From assembly GCF_900155565.1 (NCBI RefSeq), contig NZ_FUHM01000002.1, positions 1,488,001-1,552,000 of the forward strand: a DNA stretch of 64,000 bases, read 5' to 3'. The translations under genes and the position numbers were made by a program. The notes under the pieces were generated by a model. The model worked only from the letters and a program-made list of their open reading frames with translations, had not been told where the DNA came from and ran no database searches. Positions 42,504 to 51,219 of the stretch are shown in pieces. The number at the start of each line of letters is the position of its first letter. Position 1 is the stretch's first letter. The DNA comes from Anaerosalibacter sp. Marseille-P3206 (GTDB taxonomy: Bacteria > Bacillota > Clostridia > Tissierellales > Sporanaerobacteraceae).

Positions 42504-43610
42504 ATGAATAGAAAAAACAACATTTCATTAAATCAACTTGAATCATTGATAATAACTTCAGTCATAGGAGTAGGAATACTAACTGTCCCTTCTGTAGCAG
42601 CAAATATATTAGGTAATGATGGCTGGCTTGTAATATTATTAGGAGGACTTCTAGCCATACCATTTATATACATAATGAATAGACTGAACAGATTGTATCC
42701 GGGAAGAATATATTATGATTTTGGCAAGGACATAATAGGACCATATTTATTTAATGTTATCAACTTCATATATGCATGCTTTTTTTTAATCATTGTGGCT
42801 TTTACAGTTAGAGTATTTGCAGAAGCTATAAAGATTTTTCTTTTGAACGACACTCCTACAGAAGTGATTATAATTACTATGCTTTTTACTTCTTCTTACA
42901 TAGCTAGAAATAGTATTGAGTCATTAGCTAGAATGGCGGTTTTGATTTTGCCTATTATCATAATAATAACTCTACTGTTTACCATTCTAGCTATTCCTGC
43001 TATAGATTTTACTAATATACTTCCTCTATTTAAATTCAATTTTGGTGATTTAAAAAATATATTTAGAGGGGTAGGAATAGTGTTTTTTAGCTATTCAGGT
43101 TATGAAATAATGCTTATAGCTATGGCCTATGTTGGTGAAGGAAAGAAATCTGTAAGATATAGTATTAGGGCTATTTCATATGTGATTATTATATATTTAG
43201 TTATGTTTTTTGTTACCCTTGCTGAATTTGGTGTATATGAGCTTAAACGGGAAATTTGGCCATCTCTATCTATGATGAGGGAGATAGAACTTCCAGGATT
43301 TTTTATTGAAAATGTAGATGGACTTATATTGTCAGCATGGGTATTAGTTGTATTTGCTACAATTGGACCATATCTATATAGTTTAAGCGTTATACTTTCA
43401 AAGATGTTTAATACCCAAAAGCACAATATATTTGTATTACCTGCAATACCAATAATATTTGTACTATCTTTAATACCTCAAAACTTAATTGAAGTATATA
43501 CCTATATGGAAGTTATATCAAAATACATGGGGATATTAGTAGTAGCCATATTTCCAACCATATTATATATAATTGCACTTATAAAGAGGAGAAGAGAAAA
43601 ATGTACATAA
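42504..43610 (+). CDS. Spore germinant receptor B subunit (GerAB/GerKB family)
   Basis: A 368-residue amino-acid-permease-like (APC superfamily) protein with about ten membrane helices. The start ISLNQLESLIITSVIGVGILTVPS and the FFSYSGYEIMLIAMAYVGE segment are typical. GerAB proteins carry the germinant-binding pocket. It lies eight bases after the A subunit gene and overlaps the C subunit by ten bases. Confidence 0.93.
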   Translation: MNRKNNISLNQLESLIITSVIGVGILTVPSVAANILGNDGWLVILLGGLLAIPFIYIMNRLNRLYPGRIYYDFGKDIIGPYLFNVINFIYACFFLIIVAFTVRVFAEAIKIFLLNDTPTEVIIITMLFTSSYIARNSIESLARMAVLILPIIIIITLLFTILAIPAIDFTNILPLFKFNFGDLKNIFRGVGIVFFSYSGYEIMLIAMAYVGEGKKSVRYSIRAISYVIIIYLVMFFVTLAEFGVYELKREIWPSLSMMREIELPGFFIENVDGLILSAWVLVVFATIGPYLYSLSVILSKMFNTQKHNIFVLPAIPIIFVLSLIPQNLIEVYTYMEVISKYMGILVVAIFPTILYIIALIKRRREKCT

Positions 43611-44731
43611 AGAAAATACTATTTATAATACTAAGTTCAACAATCATATTTCTAACAGGATGCTGGGATTCTGTAGAAATAAATGAAAGGATTTTTGTCA
43701 CTGCAGTTGGACTTGATTTGAATACAGATCCAAATGCAGAAGGTCGATATTTAGTGACCTATGTATATCCAAATATAGGTGCTTTAGGGAAGAATCCAAG
43801 TCAAAAGGAAACGAAAATAATAAAGTCCACAACTGCTATAGCAGGATCTGATGGCAGTAGGCAATTGACCACCAGAGTTCAAAATCCTATATATCTAAAA
43901 CATTTAAAAGTGTTTGTAATAGGAGAAGAACTATTTAAAAACCCAGATCTTATAAAAGAATATTTTGATGGATTGGCAAGAGACCCTAGAATGAATAGAA
44001 AAATTGGCATAATAGTAGCACAAGGTAGTGCTAAGGATGTACTGTCTACAAAAGTAGAAGAATTAGCCATCATAGGAGGACAACTAAATAGTATGCTCAA
44101 CAATGATAAAGTGGCTGCAAGATTTACAAAGCGGACTTTTTCAAGTATAATGAAAGATTTTCAGTTTTCAAGGGCTTCCCTAGCTCCAAGAGCTGTACCT
44201 AAAAAGGATGAATACAAATTATCTGGAGCGGGGATTTTAAAGGATTATAAGCTAATAGGTTGGATTGGGGAAAAAGAAAATAGAGCTATTGCAATAGCTA
44301 AAGGTGATTTTAAATCGGATATTATAGATGTAAAATACAATGATGTTATTGGTACATATGTAATTACAGATCACATATCTAATAAGAAAATTGCAAAGGA
44401 AAAAGATAATTTAAAGGTAAATTTAAATATTTCATTAGAAGGTTATTTGCAGCAATACAAATTAGGGGAAGATATAAGCATTTTTAATATTAAATTCATA
44501 AATAATCTTGAAGAAGAGATAGAAAAGAAAATTGAGAAAGAAATACAAAATGTAGTAAATAAGCTTCAAAATGAATACAATGCAGATGCATTGGGAATTG
44601 GAGAATATCTATGTAAATTCCAGCCAGATATTTGGGAAGTTGTAAAGGATGAATGGGATGAAATTTTCCCAAGTATCGATATCAAAGTAAATGTAGTGGC
44701 GAAAATAAGAAGAACTGGACTAACTAAATAA
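43601..44731 (+). CDS. Spore germinant receptor C subunit, lipoprotein (GerAC/GerKC family)
   Basis: A 376-residue lipoprotein. The signal ends IIFLTGCWDSVEINERIFV, where the lipobox Cys and the CWD..EIN motif are diagnostic for GerAC. The three-domain body ends with a basic C-terminal segment. It completes the A-B-C germinant receptor. Confidence 0.93.
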   Translation: MYIKKILFIILSSTIIFLTGCWDSVEINERIFVTAVGLDLNTDPNAEGRYLVTYVYPNIGALGKNPSQKETKIIKSTTAIAGSDGSRQLTTRVQNPIYLKHLKVFVIGEELFKNPDLIKEYFDGLARDPRMNRKIGIIVAQGSAKDVLSTKVEELAIIGGQLNSMLNNDKVAARFTKRTFSSIMKDFQFSRASLAPRAVPKKDEYKLSGAGILKDYKLIGWIGEKENRAIAIAKGDFKSDIIDVKYNDVIGTYVITDHISNKKIAKEKDNLKVNLNISLEGYLQQYKLGEDISIFNIKFINNLEEEIEKKIEKEIQNVVNKLQNEYNADALGIGEYLCKFQPDIWEVVKDEWDEIFPSIDIKVNVVAKIRRTGLTK

Positions 44732-44822
44732 ATGTAGAAAAGTTGAATATAAAAAACAAAATTGTTAATACTTACAATTAACAGAGAAAAAGTAATAGTT
44801 TGGTTTTAGAGGAGGCAATGAA

Positions 44823-45446
44823 ATGAAAAAAATAATTTTAATATTGTCCATGTTCATTATCACTATAGTATACATAGTACATCCCTATATATATGAACCT
44901 AGATGTGAATATGAAGAGATTAATGATAAGTTGATTAGATTTCATGTTATAGCTAATAGTGATTCTCCAGAAGATCAAAACTTAAAACTTAAAATAAGAG
45001 ACAAGATATTAGAAGAAATGGGAGATAAATTTGCCCAATCCACAAGTATAGAAAATTCAAGACAAATAATTGAACACAATATAGATAAAATAGAAAATTT
45101 AGCAAAAGATGAAATAAATAAAAATGGCAAAAACTATGATGTAGTTGCTACACTATGTCAAGACAAGTTTCCCACAAAGAGCTATGGAGATTTAACTCTT
45201 CCCGCAGGAGAATATGAAGCATTGAAAGTAATTATAGGAGAGGGGAAAGGTAAAAACTGGTGGTGTGTAATGTTTCCGCCACTATGTTTTGTAGATATAA
45301 CTCATAGTAAAACAACCACAAATGTAAATAATGTAAATTATGATTTAAACAATGGAAAAAAGAATGGAAAGCAACAGATAGTACTCAAATCAAAAGTTGT
45401 AGAACTATTTGAAAAAACAAAAATAAAATTTGCAAAAATGAAGTGA
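44823..45446 (+). CDS. spoIIR: Stage II sporulation protein R
   Basis: A 207-residue exported signalling protein with an N-terminal signal anchor (IILILSMFIITIVYIVHPYI). Conserved stretches: LIRFHVIANSDSPEDQNLKLKIRDKIL, YGDLTLPAGEYEALKVIIGEG and NWWCVMFPPLCFVD. It is made in the forespore under sigma F and triggers pro-sigma-E processing by SpoIIGA in the mother cell. An AGAGGAGG site precedes it. The TGA stop is part of a worn arm of a type A palindrome. Confidence 0.94.
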   Translation: MKKIILILSMFIITIVYIVHPYIYEPRCEYEEINDKLIRFHVIANSDSPEDQNLKLKIRDKILEEMGDKFAQSTSIENSRQIIEHNIDKIENLAKDEINKNGKNYDVVATLCQDKFPTKSYGDLTLPAGEYEALKVIIGEGKGKNWWCVMFPPLCFVDITHSKTTTNVNNVNYDLNNGKKNGKQQIVLKSKVVELFEKTKIKFAKMK

Positions 45447-45453
45447 GTCAGAG

Positions 45454-45480
45454 TGAGTCGGGGGACGGTCCTTTGACTCA
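45454..45480. repeat. Dispersed palindrome, type A
   Basis: TGAGTCGGGGGACGGTCC...TGACTCA, preceded by an extra TGAGTCA arm at 45444 that includes the spoIIR stop codon. Confidence 0.9.
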
Positions 45481-45552
45481 TTTGCTTTTTCGTTGCATAA
45501 AAATAAGTTATTTGCAAAAAATAGATGTAAATCAAATGAAAGGAGGATTCTT

Positions 45553-46272
45553 TTGAAAAAGTGCATGCTTTTAACAACAATATTTGTTTTAGTTTTTCTT
45601 TCTATATTCATGTTTTATGAACCTAAAAACTCACTAGAGTCATCAGCAAATGGATTTTTAATGGCACCAAAAGTACTCTATTGGGGAACTACAGGTCAAG
45701 ATGTAAAAAATGTACAATGGAAACTTAGAAACTGGAAATATTATGATGGAAAAGTTGATGGAGTTTATGGCGCTAGAACCTACAGAGCTGTCAGAAGATT
45801 TCAAGCCAAAAATGGTTTAAAGATAGACGGTGTAGTAGGGCCAAGTACTGCTAAAGCTATGGGACTTAATGTATCAGGTACTAAAACGGTTGCAAAGACT
45901 TCAACATCAGGTATTAATCAAAAAGGTGATGTGTATCTATTAGCAAGGGCTATTCATGGAGAGGCAAGAGGAGAACCATATGTAGGCAAGGTGGCAGTTG
46001 GTGCAGTTATATTAAATAGGGTTAGACATCCATCCTTTCCTAATACTATAGCGGGAGTTATATATCAACCATTAGCTTTTACAGCTGTTGCTGATGGTCA
46101 AATGAATCTTACTCCAGGAAAGGATTCTATCAAGGCAGCTAGAGATGCATTAAATGGTTGGGATCCCACTTATGGATGTGCGTACTACTGGAACCCTGCT
46201 ACTGCTACAAGTAAGTGGATTTGGTCAAGAAAAGTAGTACTGAAGATAGGTAAACACTGGTTTGGGAATTAG
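45553..46272 (+). CDS. sleB: Spore cortex-lytic enzyme SleB
   Basis: TTG 45553 follows AAAGGAGGATTC. The 239-residue product has a signal peptide, then a peptidoglycan-binding PG_binding_1 domain (VKNVQWKLRNWKYYDGKVDGVYG; RRFQAKNGLKIDGVVGPSTAKAM). A C-terminal hydrolase_2 (SleB) domain follows (LLARAIHGEARGEPYVGKVAVGAVILNRVRHPSFP), with the catalytic Glu in HGEARGE. It cleaves muramic-delta-lactam-containing cortex during germination. ypeB follows by 12 bases. Confidence 0.95.
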   Translation: MKKCMLLTTIFVLVFLSIFMFYEPKNSLESSANGFLMAPKVLYWGTTGQDVKNVQWKLRNWKYYDGKVDGVYGARTYRAVRRFQAKNGLKIDGVVGPSTAKAMGLNVSGTKTVAKTSTSGINQKGDVYLLARAIHGEARGEPYVGKVAVGAVILNRVRHPSFPNTIAGVIYQPLAFTAVADGQMNLTPGKDSIKAARDALNGWDPTYGCAYYWNPATATSKWIWSRKVVLKIGKHWFGN

Positions 46273-46284
46273 GGAGGTGAAAAT

Positions 46285-47649
46285 GTGAAAGATAAAAGAT
46301 GGATTGCACCAACCATATTGGCTTTAGTTTTGGTGTTATCAGTGGTATGGGGTTACAATCAATATACCTTAAGTGGAAAATTAAATACTGCCCTTACAAA
46401 TAGTCACCAAAGGCTTTTGTTTGATGTTAAGAAACATGTGGAAAATGTTCAAGTATCTCTATCTAAGGCCTTAGTATCTGAATCTAGAGAGCAAAATGTA
46501 TTACTCCTTTCCCAAATAATGAATGAGGCGTATTTTGCTCAGGATAAGTTATCTCAATTACCTGTAACACATGCAGATATAGCTAAAACAGAAAAGTTTT
46601 TAACTCAAGTGGCAGACTATAGTTATACCCTTATGCAAAATCATTTAAGTGGTCAAGAACTGACAAGCAAACAGAGAGAAGCATTATTTAATCTTCAAAA
46701 GGGTTCCGCAGATTTCAATGCAGAGTTGTCAGCTCTTCATGACAAATTGGTAGAAGCAAATTTCAATATAAATAGTATTACTGGAAAGGGAAAAAACAAA
46801 CTTCAAAAGGCAAATGAAGACACCCTTCAAACAAGACTTACATCACTAGAAAAACAAATGGGTAAGTCTCCAGAATTAATATATGATGGTCCTTACTCAG
46901 ATCAACAATTAAACAAAAAGCCTTTGGCTTTAGGGGACAAAAAAATCACCATAGCTGAAGGCGAAAAAAGAGCAAGGAATTTTGTTGGGACTAAAAAAGT
47001 TGGAAAGGTAACAGCTTTTGAAAGCGGTAAAGATGCAAGTGCAGCTAGAATCCCGTCCTATACCTTTAGTATTGTTCCTAAAAATGCTTCTAAGGAATCA
47101 GCAATATACATAGGAGTTAGTACAAAGGGTGGAAAGATTGTATGGATGGAAAATCCTAGAGCTGTTTCAAAGGCAAATATATCTGTTACTCAAGCAGAGA
47201 AAAAGGCGTTAAAGTTTCTAGAAGAAAAAGGTTATCCAAATATGGAACCTAATTATTCATTAAAATATGATGGTACAGTTATTTTCAACTTTACTTACAA
47301 AGATGGAGATGTAACTATATATCCTGATTTGATTAAGGTAAAGGTTGCTCTTGACAATGGAGAAGTAGTTGGATTTGATGCTTCAACTTATCTAATGAAT
47401 CATCAAAACAGGAAGATTCCTACACCTGAAATAACAAAGGATAAGGCTAGGGAATATGTAAAAATAGATTTTGATATAGATAGTACACGATTAGCTTTAA
47501 TTCCTAAGGGTAAAAATGAAGTATTATGTTATGAATTCAAAGGTAAATATAAGGATTCAGATTTTATAATCTATATCAATGCATTAAATGGAAGTGAAGA
47601 AGATGTACTTCAAATAATTAAGAATGAAAATGGAACATTAACCTTCTAA
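46285..47649 (+). CDS. ypeB: Germination protein YpeB
   Basis: A 454-residue protein starting at GTG 46285 after GGGAGGTG. A membrane anchor (IAPTILALVLVLSVVWGY) is followed by a helical domain and three PepSY-type domains (KITIAEGEKRARNFVG; SVTQAEKKALKFLEEKGY; EITKDKAREYVKIDFD). YpeB keeps SleB stable and properly placed in the dormant spore. The sleB-ypeB order is conserved. Confidence 0.94.
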   Translation: MKDKRWIAPTILALVLVLSVVWGYNQYTLSGKLNTALTNSHQRLLFDVKKHVENVQVSLSKALVSESREQNVLLLSQIMNEAYFAQDKLSQLPVTHADIAKTEKFLTQVADYSYTLMQNHLSGQELTSKQREALFNLQKGSADFNAELSALHDKLVEANFNINSITGKGKNKLQKANEDTLQTRLTSLEKQMGKSPELIYDGPYSDQQLNKKPLALGDKKITIAEGEKRARNFVGTKKVGKVTAFESGKDASAARIPSYTFSIVPKNASKESAIYIGVSTKGGKIVWMENPRAVSKANISVTQAEKKALKFLEEKGYPNMEPNYSLKYDGTVIFNFTYKDGDVTIYPDLIKVKVALDNGEVVGFDASTYLMNHQNRKIPTPEITKDKAREYVKIDFDIDSTRLALIPKGKNEVLCYEFKGKYKDSDFIIYINALNGSEEDVLQIIKNENGTLTF

Positions 47650-47662
47650 AAATAGTTGTCAA

Positions 47663-47705
47663 TTCCCCCTTTTAAATATACAATATAGATAAAGGGGGAA
47701 TTTTT
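47663..47705 (+). terminator. Hairpin that is both a terminator and the murI ribosome binding site
   Basis: TTCCCCCTTT (47663-47672) pairs with AAAGGGGGAA (47691-47700), followed by TTTTT and at once by the murI ATG. The right arm contains the murI Shine-Dalgarno, so folding would both end the ypeB transcript and hide the murI start. Confidence 0.7.
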
Positions 47706-48512
47706 ATGGACAATAGGCCTATTGGAGTATTTGATTCAGGAATAGGTGGATTAACAGTACTTAATGAAATAATGGAACTACTTCCTGGGGAAGATGTTGT
47801 TTATTTTGGAGATACAGCAAGAATTCCCTATGGAACAAGATCAAAAGAGACAGTAATAAAATACGCTTTTCAATGTATAAGATTCCTCTTAAAGAAGGAT
47901 ATAAAAGCTATAGTGGTAGCTTGCAATACAGCTAGTGCCTTAACACTAAAAGAAGCACAAGCTAATTTTCAAATTCCAATCATTGGAGTTATTGAACCAG
48001 GAGCAGATGCAGCTATATCCTCAACTAAAAACAACAAAGTAGGCGTTATAGGAACTACAGGCACTGTAAACAGCGAGGCCTATCAGAGAAGAATACGAAG
48101 ACTTCTACCTTCCTCAGAAGTCATTGGAGTTTCTTGTCCCCTATTTGTTCCCATAGTAGAAGAAGGCTGGGAAGATACAGATATAGCCTTTTTAACAGCT
48201 GAGAAATACTTACAAGAATTGAAAGAACATAATATCGACACTTTGGTTATGGGTTGCACTCATTATCCTATACTAAGATATACTATAGGAAAGGTAATGG
48301 GAGAAAGTGTAAATCTCATAAATCCTGCCTTTGAAACAGCCAAGGCTACGATGGTATTGTTAGAAGAAAAAGGATTGAAGACAGATAAAATTGATGGTGG
48401 AAAATATGAATTCTATGTAAGTGATGACCCAGAGAAGTTTAGGAGAATCGGAGGAAATATATTGAGAAAAGAAATAAGTACTATTGAACAAGTGAATATA
48501 GAACAATTATAA
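47706..48512 (+). CDS. murI: Glutamate racemase
   Basis: A 268-residue racemase supplying D-glutamate for peptidoglycan. Catalytic cysteines are in VVACNTASALTL (near residue 73) and VMGCTHYPIL (near residue 184). The start IGVFDSGIGGLTVLNEI and YFGDTARIPYGTRS are typical. Confidence 0.96.
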   Translation: MDNRPIGVFDSGIGGLTVLNEIMELLPGEDVVYFGDTARIPYGTRSKETVIKYAFQCIRFLLKKDIKAIVVACNTASALTLKEAQANFQIPIIGVIEPGADAAISSTKNNKVGVIGTTGTVNSEAYQRRIRRLLPSSEVIGVSCPLFVPIVEEGWEDTDIAFLTAEKYLQELKEHNIDTLVMGCTHYPILRYTIGKVMGESVNLINPAFETAKATMVLLEEKGLKTDKIDGGKYEFYVSDDPEKFRRIGGNILRKEISTIEQVNIEQL

Positions 48513-48565
48513 TAGGCACGTTTTTAGTGCCTAAAATTTGGCTGTTGGTGCCTAAAATCAAGCAC
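48513..48565 (+). promoter_or_regulatory. Candidate activator binding sites upstream of the sigma-54 regulator gene
   Basis: Two dyads lie back to back. TAGGCAC (48513-48519) is inverted as GTGCCTA (48527-48533). The direct copy GTGCCTAAAAT (48527-48537 and 48548-48558) is followed by the inverted half GCAC near 48562. A related GTGCCCAAAATTAGGC follows the regulator gene at 49978. These are good candidates for the enhancer sites of the adjacent activator. Confidence 0.55.
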
Positions 48566-48582
48566 TAAAGAGGGGTGAAAAA

Positions 48583-49977
48583 ATGAATGATACCTTTATA
48601 AAAGAAAATATATATGAAATACTTGATCATGTAGATGAAGGTATTCACATTATAGATAAAAATGGGAGGATAATCTATTATAATAGATTTGCCCAAACAA
48701 TTGATGATATTGACAGAGAAAGAGCTGTAGGAAGACATATATTAGAGATTTACCCTTCCTTATCAGATGACACCTCAACTCTCTTGACCGTTATGCGGAC
48801 AGGAGAGCCCATATACAATGTGGAGCAGACCTTCATAAACTACAAGGGAAAGAAGATTACTACTATTAATTCTTCAATTCCAATAAAGGCCAGTGGCAAA
48901 ATAGTTGGGGCATTGGAAATTTCAAAGGATATAACTCAAGTAAAGGAAATGTCTGAAACCATAGTTGATTTACAAAGTAAACTCTATAGAAACAATAAAG
49001 ATAAAAATATAGATTCTAAAAACAAAGAAAGAGGAAAATATACTTTTGTAGATATAATAGGCGAGAGCAAAGAGATGCTAGCTCTTAAATCCCTTGCTTT
49101 AAAGGCTTCAGAAACAGATGCTCCTGTACTAATATATGGAGAAACAGGAACAGGAAAGGAATTATTTGTTCATTCTATACACAATGCTAGTCCAAGAAGA
49201 TACAATCCATTTATTGCACAGAACTGTGCAGCTCTTCCTGCAAATCTACTAGAGGGAATACTATTTGGTACAGTAAAAGGTGGATTTACAGGGGCAGAAG
49301 ACAGGGAAGGACTATTTGAACTAGCTCATGGAGGAACACTTTTCCTAGATGAAATCAATTCCATGCCATTAGAACTTCAGGCAAAACTTCTTAGAGTACT
49401 TCAAGACAGCACAATTAGACGAGTTGGTGGAACAAAGACCATAGATGTAGATGTGAGAATTGTTTCAGCAACCAATATCCCACCAGAAGAAGCTGTCGAA
49501 AACAAACTTTTGAGAAAAGACTTATATTATAGATTGAGTGTAGTTAATTTTCAAATACCTCCCCTAAAACAAAGAAAGGGAGATATAAAACTACTTACAA
49601 ATTACTTTATCAAGAATATGAATGAAAAACTTAATAAATCTGTAGTGGGAGTTTCCAATAAAGTGATGAAAATATTTGAAAATTACCAATGGGAAGGAAA
49701 TGTGAGGGAATTAGAAAATACTATAGAAGGAATAATGAGTTTATACGATATGGAAGTAATAGATGTAGAGCATATCCCTCAGAAGTTTAAGACTCATATT
49801 GAAAGGGAAACAAAGCCCCATGGGAAATCTTTAAAAGAAGTGATTGAAGACACAGAAAGAAATATAATAGAGGATACACTAAATATGACAGATGGAAATA
49901 TAACTCATACAGCGGAAATTTTAAAGGTCCCTAGACAGACATTACAGTACAAAATAAACAAATATGAACTAAAATAG
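48583..49977 (+). CDS. Sigma-54-dependent activator, RocR-like (PAS-AAA+-Fis)
   Basis: A 464-residue enhancer-binding protein. Residues 5-125 are a PAS sensor domain (VDEGIHIIDKNGRIIYYNRFAQ). Residues 155-385 are the AAA+ domain with Walker A YGETGTGKELF, LFGTVKGGFTGAEDREGLFELA (sigma-54 contact loop GGFTGA in place of GAFTGA), and Walker B GGTLFLDEINSMP. The end is a Fis-type helix-turn-helix (GNITHTAEILKVPRQTLQYKINKY). It is related to RocR-type regulators of amino acid catabolism. It lies directly before the -24/-12 promoter of the lysine-degradation operon and is its likely activator, perhaps sensing lysine or a product through the PAS domain. Confidence 0.93.
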   Translation: MNDTFIKENIYEILDHVDEGIHIIDKNGRIIYYNRFAQTIDDIDRERAVGRHILEIYPSLSDDTSTLLTVMRTGEPIYNVEQTFINYKGKKITTINSSIPIKASGKIVGALEISKDITQVKEMSETIVDLQSKLYRNNKDKNIDSKNKERGKYTFVDIIGESKEMLALKSLALKASETDAPVLIYGETGTGKELFVHSIHNASPRRYNPFIAQNCAALPANLLEGILFGTVKGGFTGAEDREGLFELAHGGTLFLDEINSMPLELQAKLLRVLQDSTIRRVGGTKTIDVDVRIVSATNIPPEEAVENKLLRKDLYYRLSVVNFQIPPLKQRKGDIKLLTNYFIKNMNEKLNKSVVGVSNKVMKIFENYQWEGNVRELENTIEGIMSLYDMEVIDVEHIPQKFKTHIERETKPHGKSLKEVIEDTERNIIEDTLNMTDGNITHTAEILKVPRQTLQYKINKYELK

Positions 49978-50081
49978 TGCCCAAAATTAGGCGGAAAATA
50001 TTTTTGGAATGAAGGGCTTTAAAATAGAATGAGGTGTTTACTAGCCTTCAAGGGATTGATATAGTTGGCATATATTTTGCA
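49975..50081 (+). promoter_or_regulatory. Sigma-54 promoter of the kam operon with upstream activator site
   Basis: TTGGCATATATTTTGCAT at 50065-50082 fits the sigma-54 consensus: GG at 50067-50068 and GC at 50079-50080, 12 bases apart. A candidate enhancer half-dyad TAGTGCCCAAAATTAGGC (49975-49992) lies about 75 bases upstream and resembles the sites at 48513-48565. Transcription should start near 50092, leaving a 55-base leader before kdd. Confidence 0.85.
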
Positions 50082-50146
50082 TATTTAATATATACAGAGA
50101 AAACAAATTTCATTGACAATATTTTAACAATAGGAGGAATGTAAAA

Positions 50147-51184
50147 ATGAAAAAAGGATGTCCTTACGGAACACACAGAGTTATTGAACCAAAGGGAGTA
50201 TTACCACAACCAGCTCTTAAAATTGACAATGATATGGAAATATACGACAACGAAATATTAATTGATGTTCAAACACTTAATGTTGACTCAGCTAGTTTTA
50301 CACAAATTAGAGAACAAGCTAATGGAGATCATGAAGAAATCAAAAAGATCATGAAGGGTATTGTTGCTGAAAGAGGTAAACATCAAAACCCTGTTACTGG
50401 TTCAGGCGGAATGCTTATAGGTACAATTGAAAAAATCGGACCAGCACTAGAAGGAAAAACTGATCTTAAAGTTGGAGATAAAATAGCTACATTAGTTTCA
50501 TTATCCTTAACACCACTTAGAATTGATGAAATAACTGAAATCAGATCAGAAATTGACCAAGTAGATATCAAAGGAAAAGCAATATTATTTGAAAGTGGAA
50601 TATATGCAAAGATTCCAACAGATTTACCAGAAAACTTAGCACTATCAGTATTAGACGTAGCAGGAGCACCAGCTCAAACTGCAAAATTAGTTAAACCTGG
50701 AGATACAGTAGTTATATTAGGTGGAACAGGAAAATCAGGTATGCTTTGTCTATACGAAGCTAAGAAGAGAGCAGGAGTTACAGGAAAAGTTATTTGTATA
50801 GGTTCACGTGATAAGACTATTGAAAGAGTTAAGAATGCTAATTTGGCAGATGTTTATATCAAAGCTAATGCAACTAATGCAGTAGAAGTAATGGACAAAA
50901 TTGCTGAAGCAACTAATGGAGAAATGGCTGACATTGTTATCAATACAGTTAATATTCCAAACACTGAAATGTCAAGTATATTAGCAGCAAAAGACGATGG
51001 ATTAGTATACTTCTTCAGTATGGCTACTTCCTTTACAAAAGCAGCTCTAGGAGCAGAAGGAGTAGGAAAAGACGTAACTATGATTATGGGTAATGGATAT
51101 ACTAAGGGACATGCTGAAATTTCACTACAAATCATGAGAGAAAGTGAAACATTGAGAAAGATATTTGAAGAATTATATGCTTAA
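50147..51184 (+). CDS. kdd: L-erythro-3,5-diaminohexanoate dehydrogenase
   Basis: A 345-residue NAD(P)-dependent enzyme that oxidatively deaminates 3,5-diaminohexanoate to 5-amino-3-oxohexanoate in lysine fermentation. The start CPYGTHRVIEPKGVLPQPALKIDND and the Rossmann loop VVILGGTGKSGMLCLYEAKKRAG fit the family. It is the first gene of the kam operon, behind a sigma-54 promoter; AGGAGGAATG precedes the ATG. The next enzyme of the pathway (Kce) is not encoded in the window. Confidence 0.93.
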   Translation: MKKGCPYGTHRVIEPKGVLPQPALKIDNDMEIYDNEILIDVQTLNVDSASFTQIREQANGDHEEIKKIMKGIVAERGKHQNPVTGSGGMLIGTIEKIGPALEGKTDLKVGDKIATLVSLSLTPLRIDEITEIRSEIDQVDIKGKAILFESGIYAKIPTDLPENLALSVLDVAGAPAQTAKLVKPGDTVVILGGTGKSGMLCLYEAKKRAGVTGKVICIGSRDKTIERVKNANLADVYIKANATNAVEVMDKIAEATNGEMADIVINTVNIPNTEMSSILAAKDDGLVYFFSMATSFTKAALGAEGVGKDVTMIMGNGYTKGHAEISLQIMRESETLRKIFEELYA

Positions 51185-51219
51185 TGTAAAATCAAACCTT
51201 AAAAAGGAGGAAATCTCAA

